This document shows positions 33,130 to 45,063 of a stretch of 64,000 nt of DNA, piece by piece; within the stretch, counting starts at the first letter, position 1, and each line of letters starts with the position of its first letter. The DNA is taken from positions 63,422,063 through 63,486,062 of the forward strand of contig OY776120.1 in NCBI GenBank assembly GCA_963675135.1, written 5' to 3'. The notes under the pieces are model-generated. The model ran no database searches, was not told the DNA's origin, and saw only the letters and a program-made list of their open reading frames with translations. Both the position numbers and the translations under genes were made by a program. The stretch is from Galeopsis tetrahit. Lineage: Eukaryota; Streptophyta; Magnoliopsida; Lamiales; Lamiaceae.

Positions 33130-36100
33130 TCACAACTCTGCTGATAATTCCAAGAATCTTGCCTCTGCAAGTGGTTTTGTCAATATATCAGCTTTTTGAT
33201 GATCTATGTGGATTTTCACCAATTTGATGTCCTTCTTCTCCACATGGTCTCTAATAAAGTGGTGCTTGATATCCACATGTTTGCATCTTGTGTGCAAAAC
33301 TAGATTCTGAGATATTACAATAGCACTGTTGTTGTCACAGAATATAGGCACTTCAGTAGAGTTGACATTGTAGTCTCTTAGTTGTTGTCTCAACCAAAGG
33401 ATCTGAGCACAACAACTTCCAGCTGCAACATATTCAGCTTCAGTGGTGGAGGTTGCCACTGTGTTCTGCTTCTTAGAGAACCAAGAAATGAGTGTTCCCT
33501 AAGAATTGACATGTCCCTGAAGTGGACTTTCAGTCAATTCTACAGCCTCCATAATCAGCATCTGAGTAGCCAGTGAGCTCAATGTTGTCATCAGCAGGGT
33601 ACCAAAGGCCTAAATTTTCAGTGTCTTTGAGATACCTCAAGATCCTCTTAGCAGCCTCTAGATGGCTTTTCTTAGGATTTGCTTGAAACCTAGCACAAAC
33701 ACCTACTGCAAAGGTGATGTCAGGTCTGCTGGCAGTGAGGTAGAGGAGTGAGCCAATGATTCCCCTATATTCAGTAGAGTTGGTTGGAACACCACTCTCA
33801 TCTGGATCCATCTTCCAATTTGTATTCATGGGAATCTTTACTGGCTTGCTGGTTGTACACCCAAATTTCTTGATCATTTCTCTGGTGTTCTTGGCTTGGT
33901 TGATGAAGATCCCTTCCTTTGATTGCTTGACTTGTAAGCCCAGAAAGAAATTCATCATCCCCATCATTGACATCTCAAACTTGCTTTGCATGAGCTTTGA
34001 GAACTTTTCACACAACTTCTCATTAGGGGATCCAAATATAATGTCATCAACATATATTTGGACAAGCAAGATGTCCTCTCCTTCAGTGATTCTGAAGAGA
34101 GTTCTATCCACAGTTCCTTTGATAAATCCATGGTCCAAGAGGAACTGTGACAAAGTGTCATACCAGGCTCTTGGAGCTTGCTTGAGTCCATATAGAGCTT
34201 TCTTCAATCTGTAGACTTGGTTTCCAACTTCAAAACCAGGTGGTTGCTCCACATAAACTTCTTCTTTTAAAACTTCATTCAAGAAGGCACTCTTGACATC
34301 CATTTGGTATACTTTGAACCTCTTGTGGGCTGCATAGGCTAAGAAAAACCTTATTACCTCTAGCCTTGCCACAAGTGCAAAGGTCTCATCATAGTCAATG
34401 CCTTCTGATTGACAATAGCCTTTTGCCACTAGTCTGGCTTTGTTTCTGACTATCACATCATTCTCATTATTCTTGTTTTTGAACACCCACTTGGTTCCAA
34501 TAACATCTTGATGTGAAGGTCTATCCACCAGCTCCCATACATCATTTCTGGTGAATTGATTCAGTTCTTCCTGCATAGTTGTGATCCAGTTTGCATCTTG
34601 AAGTGCTTCCTCAATGTCACTTGGTTCCTGTTCTGATAGGAAACAACAAAACAAAGCACTTTCACCATGAAACCTTCTGGTTTTGACTCCTATACTTGGA
34701 TCACCAAGTAACAGATCAATAGGATGGTCAGACAACCATGTCCTTCTTTTTCTGATCCCTTCAGTAGAGTTGTCCTCTACTAAGGTTGAGTCACCATTAT
34801 CATAAAATTCAGGATAATTAAATGCAGGATCTAATTTAAGATCATATTCAGGGATGTTGTCCTCAATGTCAGGGACATTGGCATTTTCAACATTTATGGT
34901 TCCCCCTGGAATATTTGATCCATTAACTACCTCAGTAGAGCCTGCTTCTTCATTGGTAGTTGTTACCTGAGTGTGAACTGGGATTGGGTCATTCAGTTCA
35001 CCATTTCCTTCAGTAGGGTTTGCTTCAGGAAGGTTGCCTTCAGGATTGTTGTCCAGTGTTATGTTTTCAGGAAGATTGGCTTGGACAACATCTATGAATA
35101 CAGTGTCCTTGTCTTTTAGGCTCAATCTGGTTGTTCTTTGTGTGATCTCTTCAGTGTCCAGGTTTTTGTTCCTGACCTCAAAAATAGATTCATCAAACAC
35201 CACATGAGGTGTTTCCTCCACAATTAGGGTTTTACAGTTATACACCCTGAAAGCTCTACTGATTTGAGAATATCAAGAAATATCCCCTCATCAGCTTTGC
35301 TGTCAAAAGCTTTCAACTGCTCTTTCCCATTGTTGTGAATGAAACACTTACAACCAAATATGTGGAAATATGACACTTTAGGCAGTCTTCCTTTCCAGAG
35401 TTCATAGGGGGTTTTGCCTTGACCCTTAGTGATCAAACATCTGTTCTGAGTATAGCAGGCAGTGTTTATAGCTTCAGCCCAAAACCTCTTAGGTAGGTTA
35501 GAATCAGCAATTAAGGTTCTAGCAGCTTCTTTTAGGGTTCTATTCCTTCTTTCTGCAACTCCATTCTGCTGAGGAGTTCTAGCTGCTGAGGTTTCATGAG
35601 CTATCCCATTTTGTATGCAGTATTCATTGATGTATGAATTTACGAACTCAGTGCCTTTATCAGATCTTATCTTGATTATGTTAAGGCTCTTTTCATTTGA
35701 CAGTCTCTTTAGCAGTTCAGGGAGTTTGACATGTGTTTCCTTCTTATTAAGGAGGAATACTACCCATGTGAACCTAGAGAAGTCATCTACTACAACCAAT
35801 GTGTATTTCCTTCCATTTATGCTTGCAGGGGTAATTGGTCCAAATAAGTCCATGTGTAATAGTTCAAGTACCCTTTCAGTAGAGATGATTGGTTTTCCCT
35901 TAAATGAGGCTTTAATCTGTTTTCCTTCTTGACATAGTTTACACACATGTTCTTTAATGAAAACCTCATTAGGCAATCCTTTTACTAATGCATTTCTAGC
36001 AAGTTTGTTCATTGATTTGAAGTTCAGGTGGTTTAGCCTTTTATGCCATAACCAACTTTGTTCATTAGAGCTCTTAGCAATGAAACATGCAGCATCAGTA

Positions 36101-36489
36101 GACTTGTCCCAGTCAGCAAAATACACATTTCCTTTTCTAGTTCCAGTCAGTAGAGTTTGTTGAGTTTTATCTTTGATTAAGCATTTTCCACTAGAAAACT
36201 CAACATTAAAGCCTTTATCACAAAATTGACTTATGCTTAGCAAGTTGTATTTGAGACCAGCCACATAAGATACATTGGATACCTTGATATTACCAATTAT
36301 CAATGTACCATAACCTTTTGTTGTTGCTTGTGAGTTGTCTCCAAATGTGACATTTGGGCCTTCTATTTCAGTGAAATCAGTGAGGAGTTCTTTGTTTCCA
36401 GTCATGTGCCTTGAGCATCCACTGTCAAGGTACCATGCTGATTTTTTGCTCATACTCCTCATCTTCTTGTGGCCCTTATGTACCTGCAA
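33130..36489 (-). pseudogene. pol of outer element: protease-integrase-RT-RNase H, broken
   Basis: Domains in Copia order: protease (WYLDSGCSRHM), integrase zinc region (WHKRLNHLNF...CKLCQEGKQ) and core (MDLFGP, VVVDDFSRFTW, IRSDKGTEF, TPQQNGVAERRNRTLKE), reverse transcriptase (GTKWVFKNK, YQMDVKSAFLN, IYVDDIIFGS) and RNase H (YSDADYGGC, then STTEAEYVAAGSC and HTRCKHVDIKHHFIRD). Breaks: a one-base deletion-type frameshift near 35280 between integrase and RT, a TGA at 33530-33532 inside RNase H, and a further frameshift between 33530 and 33459. The first half is open from 36489 to 35224 and the second from 35245 to 33530. The host machinery could not make a full polyprotein from this copy. Confidence 0.93.
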
Positions 36490-38907
36490 TTAGCAAGCTT
36501 TAGGTACCCTTTGAATTTTGGGTCCTGAGAGGTTAGTTGTACCTTTAGGAACCCAAACTTGCCTAATTACCCTGATTGATTCAAAGTGGCTAAGTTGGTT
36601 TCCTTGTGCATCAACATACACTGTCTTTCCCTTAAATGCCTTTGGAAAAGTGTGTGTGAAAGTGTTGACTCTGTAAGTTTCAGGAGAGTTGTCAAATCTC
36701 CTGAACTTATGAGTTCTTTGTGCAACTTGAGGAAATCTTTGAGGGAAGGCATATTTATGACCATTACCCTTTGGCACGAAGGGTTTTGGTTGTCTCATTC
36801 TATTCTGCCTTTGAGGATAGTTGTCCTTAGGTCTGTTCAGCTGAGGCTTCCTCAGTAGAGTTGGCCTAGGCTGTCCAAACTTTGGATAACTCATCTGAAC
36901 ATTGTTCAGGAGAGTTGCCCTTCCATTGGGTCTACTCTGCTGACCAACATTCCTCTTGTGTTCAGGGACTTTGGCCTTTTCCAAAGGTTTGGGCCTAGTC
37001 TCCTAAAACACTTGAGTGGGCATCTCATTCATTTTGCCCTTCCCTTTGTTCAGTGGCTGAATTATTTCATTTTCAGCTTGTTGTGCCACTAATTTAACAA
37101 AGATTTTCTTAGTGTTACTTGTGGAAGCAACACTAAGACAAGGTGAAGATTCAAATGGATCAAAGCCTAATCCACTTCTTTGAGCCATATGTCTTTGGTA
37201 ACTTTGAATTTCCTCTATTGCTCTAGAGGATTTCTTCAAAGCAGACATCTTTAATTTCAGGCTCTCTTCACTTGATTTTAGAATGTCATACTCATGTGAG
37301 AGGTTTTCAAATTTTGCTTGAAGAATTTTTAGTTCAAAATCTTTTCTCTTCTGAGAGAGCAGTTGATTATCAATCTGTCTTTGTTGGTCAACTATCCTGA
37401 GATTTGCTTCCTCAAGCTCTCTCAAGACTTGTTGATACAACTCAGTAGATTTAATATCAATTACTGTCTCAGCAGGTTTTGAAAGCTTAATTGAAAGCCT
37501 TTCATTTTCTCTCACACAGTTGTCATGAAATTCTTGTAACCTAGTGAAATCTTCCATCAACTTCCCAAAAGAAAGTTTCAAGTTGACTTCACTAGTGTTC
37601 TGTGATAAAAATGATGGTGAGCTAGAAGTAGAGGATACCTCATCATCCTCTATGGCCATGTTGCACACATCATCATCATCTTCACTATTTGAGAACAGTC
37701 CATCAGAAGAGTTGAAGCTTTTAGCACTGTCAGATTCTTCACCAGCAATCATGGCTTTTCTGTTGGTGAACTTTCTATCTCTTTTGGCTTGCCTCTCTCT
37801 TCTCTCCTTGGAGCTGAGTTCAGGGTAGTCATACTGGAAGTGCCCTTTCTTCTTGCAATTGTAGCACAGATCCTCATCATCATCTTTCTTTGGATCATCT
37901 TTCCTTCTAGATGAGGAGGGTTCAGCTCTGTTGGACTTTCTCCTATCAGAGTACTTGTCCTCTGATCTTTTCTCTTCAGGTTTCTTGTCCTCAGCATATG
38001 CTACAGGAGAGTTGTATCTTCTCCTGAATTTGTTGTCTTGGTAGAATTTTTTGTATCTACCAAACCTTGAGTTGAGTTTGTCCAACCTCCTGGCCATCAG
38101 AGCCATTTCTTCCATCATTTCAGCCTTAGAGACTGTCTTTGATGATCTTGGAGTGGACTGCATTTCTGGTTCAGTATCTTTGACTTTGAATGCCACTCCT
38201 TTGATTGGTAAGGAAGATTCCTCTGCTGGCTTCCTTCTGTTGAGGTCAAACTCATAAGCTTTGAGTTCAGAGAAGATTTATTGCATAGGCATGGTGGAGA
38301 GATCCTTGGTATTTTGCATCATCACAGCATATACATCCCACTTTTGAGTGAGACTTCTCAAGATCTTCAATTCAACTTCTCTCTTGGAGTACACCTTGCC
38401 CAAGGAGTTGATTTCATTCATCACATCTGTGAATCTACCAGCAAACTTGTCAATGGACTCATCTGGCTCCATTGTGAATTGTTCAAACTTCTGCACAGCC
38501 ACTTGGAGCTTGTTCTCCTTTATCTTTTCAGTACCCTCACACATTTCTGCAAGAGTATCTCATATTTCCTTGGAAGTTGTGCAGTGGTAGACCCTTCCCA
38601 TGATTGCATCTGGAATTGTTTGATAGAGGGTATTCATGGCTAGATAATTCAGATTATCTTTCCTTTTCTCCTCTGAGGTGAAGTCATCTTCATCCTTGGG
38701 AATCACATCCCTTGTGTCTGCTCTTTGTTCATCAGTTAGTCTGGGGTTGAGCTGAGTGAACACATAGGGTCCTTTTGTAATTACCCTCAACATGTCAGTG
38801 TGGAGAGATGCAAGGTGAGCTCTCATTCTGATATTCCAGAAATCATAATTGTCAATTGAGAACATGGGTAATTTGTGATGTGATATATGGTTAACTGGAT
38901 TGGTAGC
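36490..38907 (-). pseudogene. gag of outer element, main part, with stops
   Basis: This continues the gag that starts with the ATG at 52113 on the far side of the inner element. A UBN2/retrotran-gag region (FSIDNYDFWNIRMRAHL, QKFEQFTMEPDESIDKFAGR) is followed by a basic region, a zinc knuckle and coiled-coil stretches. In-frame stops are at 38560-38562, 38278-38280 and 37003-37005; 36490-36492 separates it from pol in the same frame. The zinc knuckle reads CYNCKKKGHFQYDY, so the last Cys of CCHC is replaced by Tyr. At least one stop (38560) is a TGA in a TGG-like Trp context. Confidence 0.88.
38903..38907. other. Target duplication GTAGC, left copy
   Basis: GTAGC here and at 52052-52056 bracket the inner element exactly between TGTTGG and CCCAACA ends, a 5-bp integrase duplication as expected for Copia. 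Confidence 0.95.
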
Positions 38908-40530
38908 TGTTGGTCCCAAAGTTGAGTTAAGATTGAGTAAGCTAAGAAAGTCTAGAGGGGAGGGGTGAATAGACTTTCAAAAATCTTTCAAAATATCAGA
39001 ATATGCAATGCGGAATTTAGTCTTCTTATGTACTGTACTGTGCTTACTTAGCTCAGATCAGTACTTTCAAAACAATATGGGCCTTACTAGTTTATACTCA
39101 ACTTTTCTTTAGATCTTTACTTAATAAATTCTTAATGTTCTTAGTTAAACAATTTAAAAAAATATCAAACAGAAAAGTAAAGAACACAGAATTTTATAGT
39201 GGTTCGACAAATGTCTACATCCACTCTCACAATCCCAGTTGTGATGTTTTATTACTCTTCTTCGAGTTTCTTGTGGCTTAAAGTCCCAAGATTAAGACTG
39301 TGATCTTATCGATTATACCTCCAGGTATATATTCGATCTACTAGTAATTCTCCAAGTAACTAGCACACTTGTTTTACAAAATACAAACTTAAACTTGAAA
39401 AGTAAAACTTCTCTTTGAATAGCCTTTGATTCTTCTCTTCAATTCAGTGGCTTCTCTTCTTTAATCTCCTTCAACTCTACGAGTTCTTCTTGTGCTCTGT
39501 AGACTTAGATTGCTTGTAAATGCTTTAAGATCAGTAGTCTTAGCAGTAGGAGATCACACAGTATTTATAGAACTTAGTATGACAGTTAGCAGTTTGTGAA
39601 CTAACTCTCAACTAACTCTAAAACTGTTTTTCTAACTTCTTCTTGTAACCGACTTTGTAACTTCCTTCAACTTCCAAGTCAGCATTTCTTCAATAAATCT
39701 TCAGTTACTCTTTAAATAAGCTTTCCAAACTTAACCTTCAATTTTACCAAATCAGCACAGTAACTTACTGCTCTGATTTTTACTCTTCGGATTTTACTCT
39801 GCTGAGTCAGTCAGCACAGTAACTCAAAACCTTTCAAAACTTCTCCAGATTTCTTCTAAGCTTATCTTCAACTCTTCTTGAAGTCTTCTTATTCTGAAGT
39901 AGTCTTCTGAGTCTTCATTAGTCTTCTGATCTTCTTCTAATCTAGTTCTAAACTATTGTTCTGAACTTTACACTGCTGATTACAATAGAATACAACTTTA
40001 CACATATACAACCTATCTATACATCAACTGAACTATATACAGATGAGTACAACTAAGTCCTATACTATAAGCTGTCTATACAATACAAAACATCAGCTTA
40101 GTTCACATAAAATCAGTAAACAATAAGATCAGTAACTCATGTAAGATCAATAACTTTCATATAAGATCAGTAAGTATTCAAGAACAGTAAATATATATAA
40201 GATCAGTAACTTACACATAAAATCAGTAAGCATATAAGATCAGTAAATATACAAGATCAGTAACTCAGATCCAAATACATAAGATCACTAAAAATTATCC
40301 TCTGTTTCCATACTCAGATCAGTAATCTTATTTCATATGACTCAGTTAAGATCAGTAATTTTATTCTTAGTATTACTAAATAAGATCAGTAAACTCAATT
40401 TAAGTTTCTCATCAAATGACTTAGTTAAGATGACTTGGAACCACATATATTACTAACTTTAAGTTGCTTTTGGCCATCAAAACATACTTTCATCATCTAG
40501 AACATTGTTTCAAGGATTCATATCCCAACA
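38908..40530 (-). mobile_element. 3' LTR of inner element (1,623 bp)
   Basis: TGTTGGTCCC to ATCCCAACA in plus orientation. TATA box complement at 39562-39569. Ten GATCAGTA words are spread over it, several as AAGATCAGTAA in the stretch 40130-40395. Confidence 0.97.
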
Positions 40531-40552
40531 ATTTCCCCCTTTTTGATGAAGC
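40531..40552 (-). promoter_or_regulatory. Polypurine tract of inner element
   Basis: The minus strand reads CTTCATCAAAAAGGGGGAAA followed by TTG and the LTR start, matching the outer element's tract almost exactly. Confidence 0.9.
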
Positions 40553-40767
40553 CAAAACTACTTAAATGTTAATAAATCAGTAGTTAAGTATGTAGTAAAT
40601 CATAACAGTTCATCAATTCAGAAATCATATCATATTCACAATCAGATCAGGTATTTCACATATTACACATACTAACAAAATATGAAATGATCACAAAATA
40701 TAGAAATAAAGATTAAGGTTAAGAAATGTTATCTTCTGAGCTTGTCCTTCATCTTCATTCTGTATCT

Positions 40768-43700
40768 TCAGATTCTGAATGCAACATACATCCTTGCTTT
40801 GATATCCATACTATGTTGATGATCAGTTATTCCTTCTTCTTTGATAATCTCAGCAATTATGTTGTTGATCTCCTTGTAATCAGGTTCTCCATTTTCCAGT
40901 CTTGGAGGTTCCCAATTCGGTTCTTCAGGACATAATATCTTGGTTCCAGCACGAGCAGCAACTTGTGCTATGTCTTCCCAAAACTCTTGATCAATGTTCA
41001 GCATGAACTCTTCAAAATCAATAAATTCAGCTTCTTTGCTCGAATCATCACCAAACTTCCTCACAATGAAGTTTGCAATCTGCCACTTCTTCTTCAAATT
41101 TTTCCAATGTTCCATATTCTCTGTTAGAACAATAAAATCCACAAAGTTTTCATCTTGAAAATCTTTGTCAAACTCTTTTCCTTCAGCTTTCCTTTGAGCT
41201 TTCAATTTCTTCTTCAAAGCAGCAACTTTGTTATCAAATCTTGTTTTTAAGAACTTGATATCCTTTTCTTTCTTCTTTTTCAGTTCTGCTTCTTCAGCTT
41301 TCTTTCTCTTCAAAACATTAAGTTTTTCTTCCTCTTCTCTTGAAATTCCAACTTTCAATTTGCTCTTTGATCTGGTAAGTCTACCAGTTTCTTCTTCTTC
41401 TTGTTCTTCATCAGACAAGACTAACTTTCTCTTCTTCTGAATCGAACTTTCAGCAATATCAGGTCTCTTCTCAACAATCTCTTGACCTTGTTGTTTCTGT
41501 TGCTTCCTTAGTTTCAGCTTTTCATTCAGAATAGCAATTTCTTCTTTTAACTCATCCTGACTCACAACCAACTGAACTTGTTGTGACTGAGTTTGTTCCA
41601 TTACTTTCCTTGTCTTATCTTCCCCCTTTTTGGCTTCATCATGCCACTCTTTTAAGGAAGATATGTGTTGCTCCAGCTTCTTATGCAACACTTGAGACAG
41701 GTTCTTCTCTTGCAATCTATGAAGATCATAAATTTTGGACATTGTATGCTCCATTACCTTTTCATAAGAGTGTTCAGAATTCATCTTATTCATTCTGTCA
41801 GTAGCTTCATGAAACATCTTCACAGCATCTTCCAATTTTGCTTGAAGCTCTGCATTCTGCTTTTTCAACATTTCAAAGTCAGAATTATCAGATTCCTTCT
41901 CAACAGGAACTGTTCTGATCTGTTCTTGCACATCCTCAAGAATAATATGATCAGTAGAATGAATTGGAATGCTTTCCATCTCTTCAGCATTTAACTCTTG
42001 ATTCTCCAAGGCTTCTGTTTCTTCAATAACAACAGTGTTCTCAAACACCTCTGTTGCATTGTCAACATCCTCATCAATTTCCATAAAATCTTTTTCAGCA
42101 GCATTCTCAGCCTCATCAACACCTTTCTCTTCACTTCCCACAAACAAATCTTCATCTGAATTAGGAGTTGCAATCTTTTCAACAGAATACTTGATACCTG
42201 TTAGCCTTTCAACAAGATGAGCTACAGATTCTGGAGTAACTAACTCAAGAAAAGAGTTAACACCAGCTGCTTGCATCTGCTCTACTTCCCAATCATCAAA
42301 GATTGAAGCACCTCCCATACCTTCCATTATAGCCAAATTCTCCTTCAAAGTACTCCTCTTAAGATACACCCATGTGCCTATCCTAAGGAGTTTCTCAAAC
42401 TCAACTGAGCTCTCATCCAATCCAGGAAATTGCTTCAATAAAGCTATCCTCAAATCTATCCTGATTCTATCCTCTTTATCACAGATAGTGTACTCCATTA
42501 AATCAGCAGGTTTAGGAGCAATAAATTCAGGTTCAGGGGATGATGAAATGTCAATTGGTTCAGTAGAGTGATCATGAATCTGTGTTGGGGATTGATGTGG
42601 TGAAGGTTGATGTGAAGTTTGATGTTGAGGACTAGAAATTGGGGTAGGATAAAAATTAGTGTTCTGAGGGGATGAATGGGGAGTGTTCTGAGTCACAGAA
42701 AAATAGTGTTCTGATTGCCCAGAACATGCAGGTTGGGGGTTTTGGGTTTCAGTTTGGCTTGGTTCAGAGTTTGAAGGGGTAGGAGAGACAACAATTAACT
42801 TCCTCCTAGCACTTCTTGTCTTAGTTCTTTTATGCACAGCAATAGGACTAGGAACACTAACCTCTTGCTCTTCTGAGCTTGATTGCACCACAGTCTCCAC
42901 AAATCTGACTGTTGGCTCTGAGGCAGCTGTAGCAGACCTTCCTCTCCTTGGTCTAATACTGCTCGGATCATGCCTTGTCTTCGATCTAACTTCAGGTTGA
43001 TTGTCCTCAGATCGGTACATTGAAGCTCCAGACTCTTGTGCTTCAAGTTCTTGAGGTTGTTCCAAGGGGTTCTCTTGTTCAAAACGAACAGACTCCTTCT
43101 TCATCAAGAATTTCCCATGATGGAATTTCTTGGGATTACTCCAATACGGCTTTTTAACCAGCTGAGGCAACAAGAAACTCAGCTTGCTTCCAAACCCTAA
43201 TTTCGATTTAATCGAAAATTCCATAGTATCCTCATCGAACAAAACTTTTTCTTTCTCAATCAGCAGCCTTTCCAAGAAAAATCCTTGCCAATCACCTTGA
43301 ACTCTGTCAATGATTGCAGCCATAATTCTAATCTTGGAACTTGATAAAGCATCCTGGCTATGATGTTGCCCTAACAAGCATTTTCCTGCTATGTCCATCA
43401 AAAACTGCAGACCAGTAGGAAGAACATCCTTCTTCAGATTAGTCAAGGACTCTGTTTCAACTCCTGACCACCTTCCTACACATTCCTTCTCCTCTCCAGC
43501 TTTATAATTCATGATGTCTACTGGACCTTGAGGCAAATCCAACATCACTTCTAGGATTTCCCTTGTGATAGTGACCTTATGCCCAGAAAGCATGGAGTGA
43601 ACACCATTGCTATCTCCTTTGAGCTGTAAATAAAATTCCATTGCCTCCGGTTCATAGACATTGAGTGGAGATGATTCCAGAAATTTCCTCAGCCCACACT

Positions 43701-43857
43701 CCTCGCACATTGTCAGAATTGCTTGATTTTCAGCATTGTGTCGGCCATTGAAATAGACAGCATTTTCTACAAAAATGCCCTTTTCGCGAACCCAGAAATT
43801 TGAATCAAATGTTCCTGCAACTTCGTTAGTTTCATTGATAATATTGATAGTTGCCAT
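40768..43857 (-). CDS. Extra ORF after pol (1,029 codons), env-like position, function unknown
   Basis: One uninterrupted frame from ATG at 43857. The N-terminal third (residues about 1-260) is globular, with ENAVYFNGRHNAENQAI, YLQLKGDSNGVHSMLSGHKV, MLDLPQGPVDI and SSKIRIMAAIIDRVQGDWQG; it resembles the N-terminal domain of proteins labelled putative plant transposon protein. Residues about 270-460 are Ser/Pro/Gln-rich and low complexity. From about 650 the protein is highly charged with heptad-like Leu/Lys/Glu segments (KSKLKVGISREEEEKLNVLK), predicting coiled coil. I see no N-terminal signal peptide and no clear transmembrane helix, so an envelope role is not supported by the sequence. It stands 1.2 kb downstream of pol with its own ATG, unlike the stop-readthrough arrangement reported for soybean SIRE1. 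The outer element has a broken homologue. Confidence 0.82.
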   Translation of the reverse strand: MATINIINETNEVAGTFDSNFWVREKGIFVENAVYFNGRHNAENQAILTMCEECGLRKFLESSPLNVYEPEAMEFYLQLKGDSNGVHSMLSGHKVTITREILEVMLDLPQGPVDIMNYKAGEEKECVGRWSGVETESLTNLKKDVLPTGLQFLMDIAGKCLLGQHHSQDALSSSKIRIMAAIIDRVQGDWQGFFLERLLIEKEKVLFDEDTMEFSIKSKLGFGSKLSFLLPQLVKKPYWSNPKKFHHGKFLMKKESVRFEQENPLEQPQELEAQESGASMYRSEDNQPEVRSKTRHDPSSIRPRRGRSATAASEPTVRFVETVVQSSSEEQEVSVPSPIAVHKRTKTRSARRKLIVVSPTPSNSEPSQTETQNPQPACSGQSEHYFSVTQNTPHSSPQNTNFYPTPISSPQHQTSHQPSPHQSPTQIHDHSTEPIDISSSPEPEFIAPKPADLMEYTICDKEDRIRIDLRIALLKQFPGLDESSVEFEKLLRIGTWVYLKRSTLKENLAIMEGMGGASIFDDWEVEQMQAAGVNSFLELVTPESVAHLVERLTGIKYSVEKIATPNSDEDLFVGSEEKGVDEAENAAEKDFMEIDEDVDNATEVFENTVVIEETEALENQELNAEEMESIPIHSTDHIILEDVQEQIRTVPVEKESDNSDFEMLKKQNAELQAKLEDAVKMFHEATDRMNKMNSEHSYEKVMEHTMSKIYDLHRLQEKNLSQVLHKKLEQHISSLKEWHDEAKKGEDKTRKVMEQTQSQQVQLVVSQDELKEEIAILNEKLKLRKQQKQQGQEIVEKRPDIAESSIQKKRKLVLSDEEQEEEETGRLTRSKSKLKVGISREEEEKLNVLKRKKAEEAELKKKKEKDIKFLKTRFDNKVAALKKKLKAQRKAEGKEFDKDFQDENFVDFIVLTENMEHWKNLKKKWQIANFIVRKFGDDSSKEAEFIDFEEFMLNIDQEFWEDIAQVAARAGTKILCPEEPNWEPPRLENGEPDYKEINNIIAEIIKEEGITDHQHSMDIKARMYVAFRI

Positions 43858-45063
43858 TTGAGAATTTTGTAGAAACCAGATTTTTCAGTAGTTATGAAGT
43901 TATGAGATTTCTAGAAATGAACTCGTAAGAAAGACGATGAAGAGTGATCGTTTTTTGTCAAATTCAAAACCAATCTAGGGCTAGGATTGAATTAGATTAT
44001 CACAACGAATGGTTGGGATTAAGTCTCGAAATTCGAGTTTAACAAGAACTGTTCATATTCTAGTACAATTCTTAATTTTGGAGCCAATATGTGTTTAACA
44101 AATACACCACTGTTTTTAGGTTAGAAATAGAGGAGTGTACAAATCTTCTCTATTAGTAATCTAAAATTTGAACAATTTTTGACTTAGAGAATTCTAAACC
44201 AAAAGACAGTTCTGATGCAAATCAGCACAGTAGTTTCCAAAACTATTTCTCTTCATTTTCTTACTAGTATATAAGGAAAATTTCACTTATCTGGATCAGC
44301 TGAGTACTGTGATCAGCTGAGTAACCTTTTTAGGAATCAGATCAGTAGATGAATCAGCACAGTAGATTTCAGATTAGTAGATGGGTCAGCACAGTAATCC
44401 TCAGATCAGTACCCAAATTTCCTGATTTCATCTTTTTAATATCAGCACAGTAATCCTCAGATCAGTACTGTATCAGATCAGTAGATTTCTGTAGACAGAT
44501 TAGTAGTAAACATATCTTTCTGTAGACAGATTAGTCAGTAATCAGATTAGTTCTGTAGAATAACTGAATTGTAATCAGATTAGTATTGTAGACAAAGAAA
44601 CTTTGTAATCAGTACAGTTCTGTAGACAAGTCAATTCATTAATCAGAATAAATCTGTAGACTGCTATAGTCTGTAATCAGATCAGATTAGTAGACTTTTC
44701 AAATCTGTAATCAGATCAGTTCCCCCTTCAATGGAGAATTCCTCTTCTGTGCCTGTTTCACCTTGGTAAAAGTGTTAGTTCATGAGAAATAAGTGTAAAA
44801 CAGTACAGATTAGTAACAATATGTTTAATTTAATGATCACATCAAGGTTTATGCTAAAGTGACTTAGTGATCTGAGTCAACAAAAGGATCTTTAAGAAAT
44901 CACAGATTCCCCCTTAATGTATGTTCTCAGTGTCCCTCAGCTTTACCAGCTTCCTCATTGGGATGAAGGTCACTTTAGTAACCTTGTTACCTGTTTTAGT
45001 GATCTGACATAGGATTGTCTCTTCTGACTTTTGAGTTTTGATGTACTGCTCTTAGTTTCTGCT
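43858..45063 (-). other. Non-coding spacer between pol and the extra ORF, inner element
   Basis: About 1.2 kb without a credible ORF where an RNase H domain would be expected to begin. The part 44220-44720 is dense in CAGATCAGTA, CAGCACAGTA and TCTGTAGACAGATTAG words. It could be leader for the extra ORF's mRNA; no promoter or splice sites are certain. Confidence 0.7.

Noticed and set aside
43858..45063. A decayed RNase H hidden between pol and the extra ORF of the inner element.
   Set aside because: No TEAEY, SDADxAG or DIKHHFIRD-like segment in any frame; the sequence is dominated by GATCAGTA-type words.
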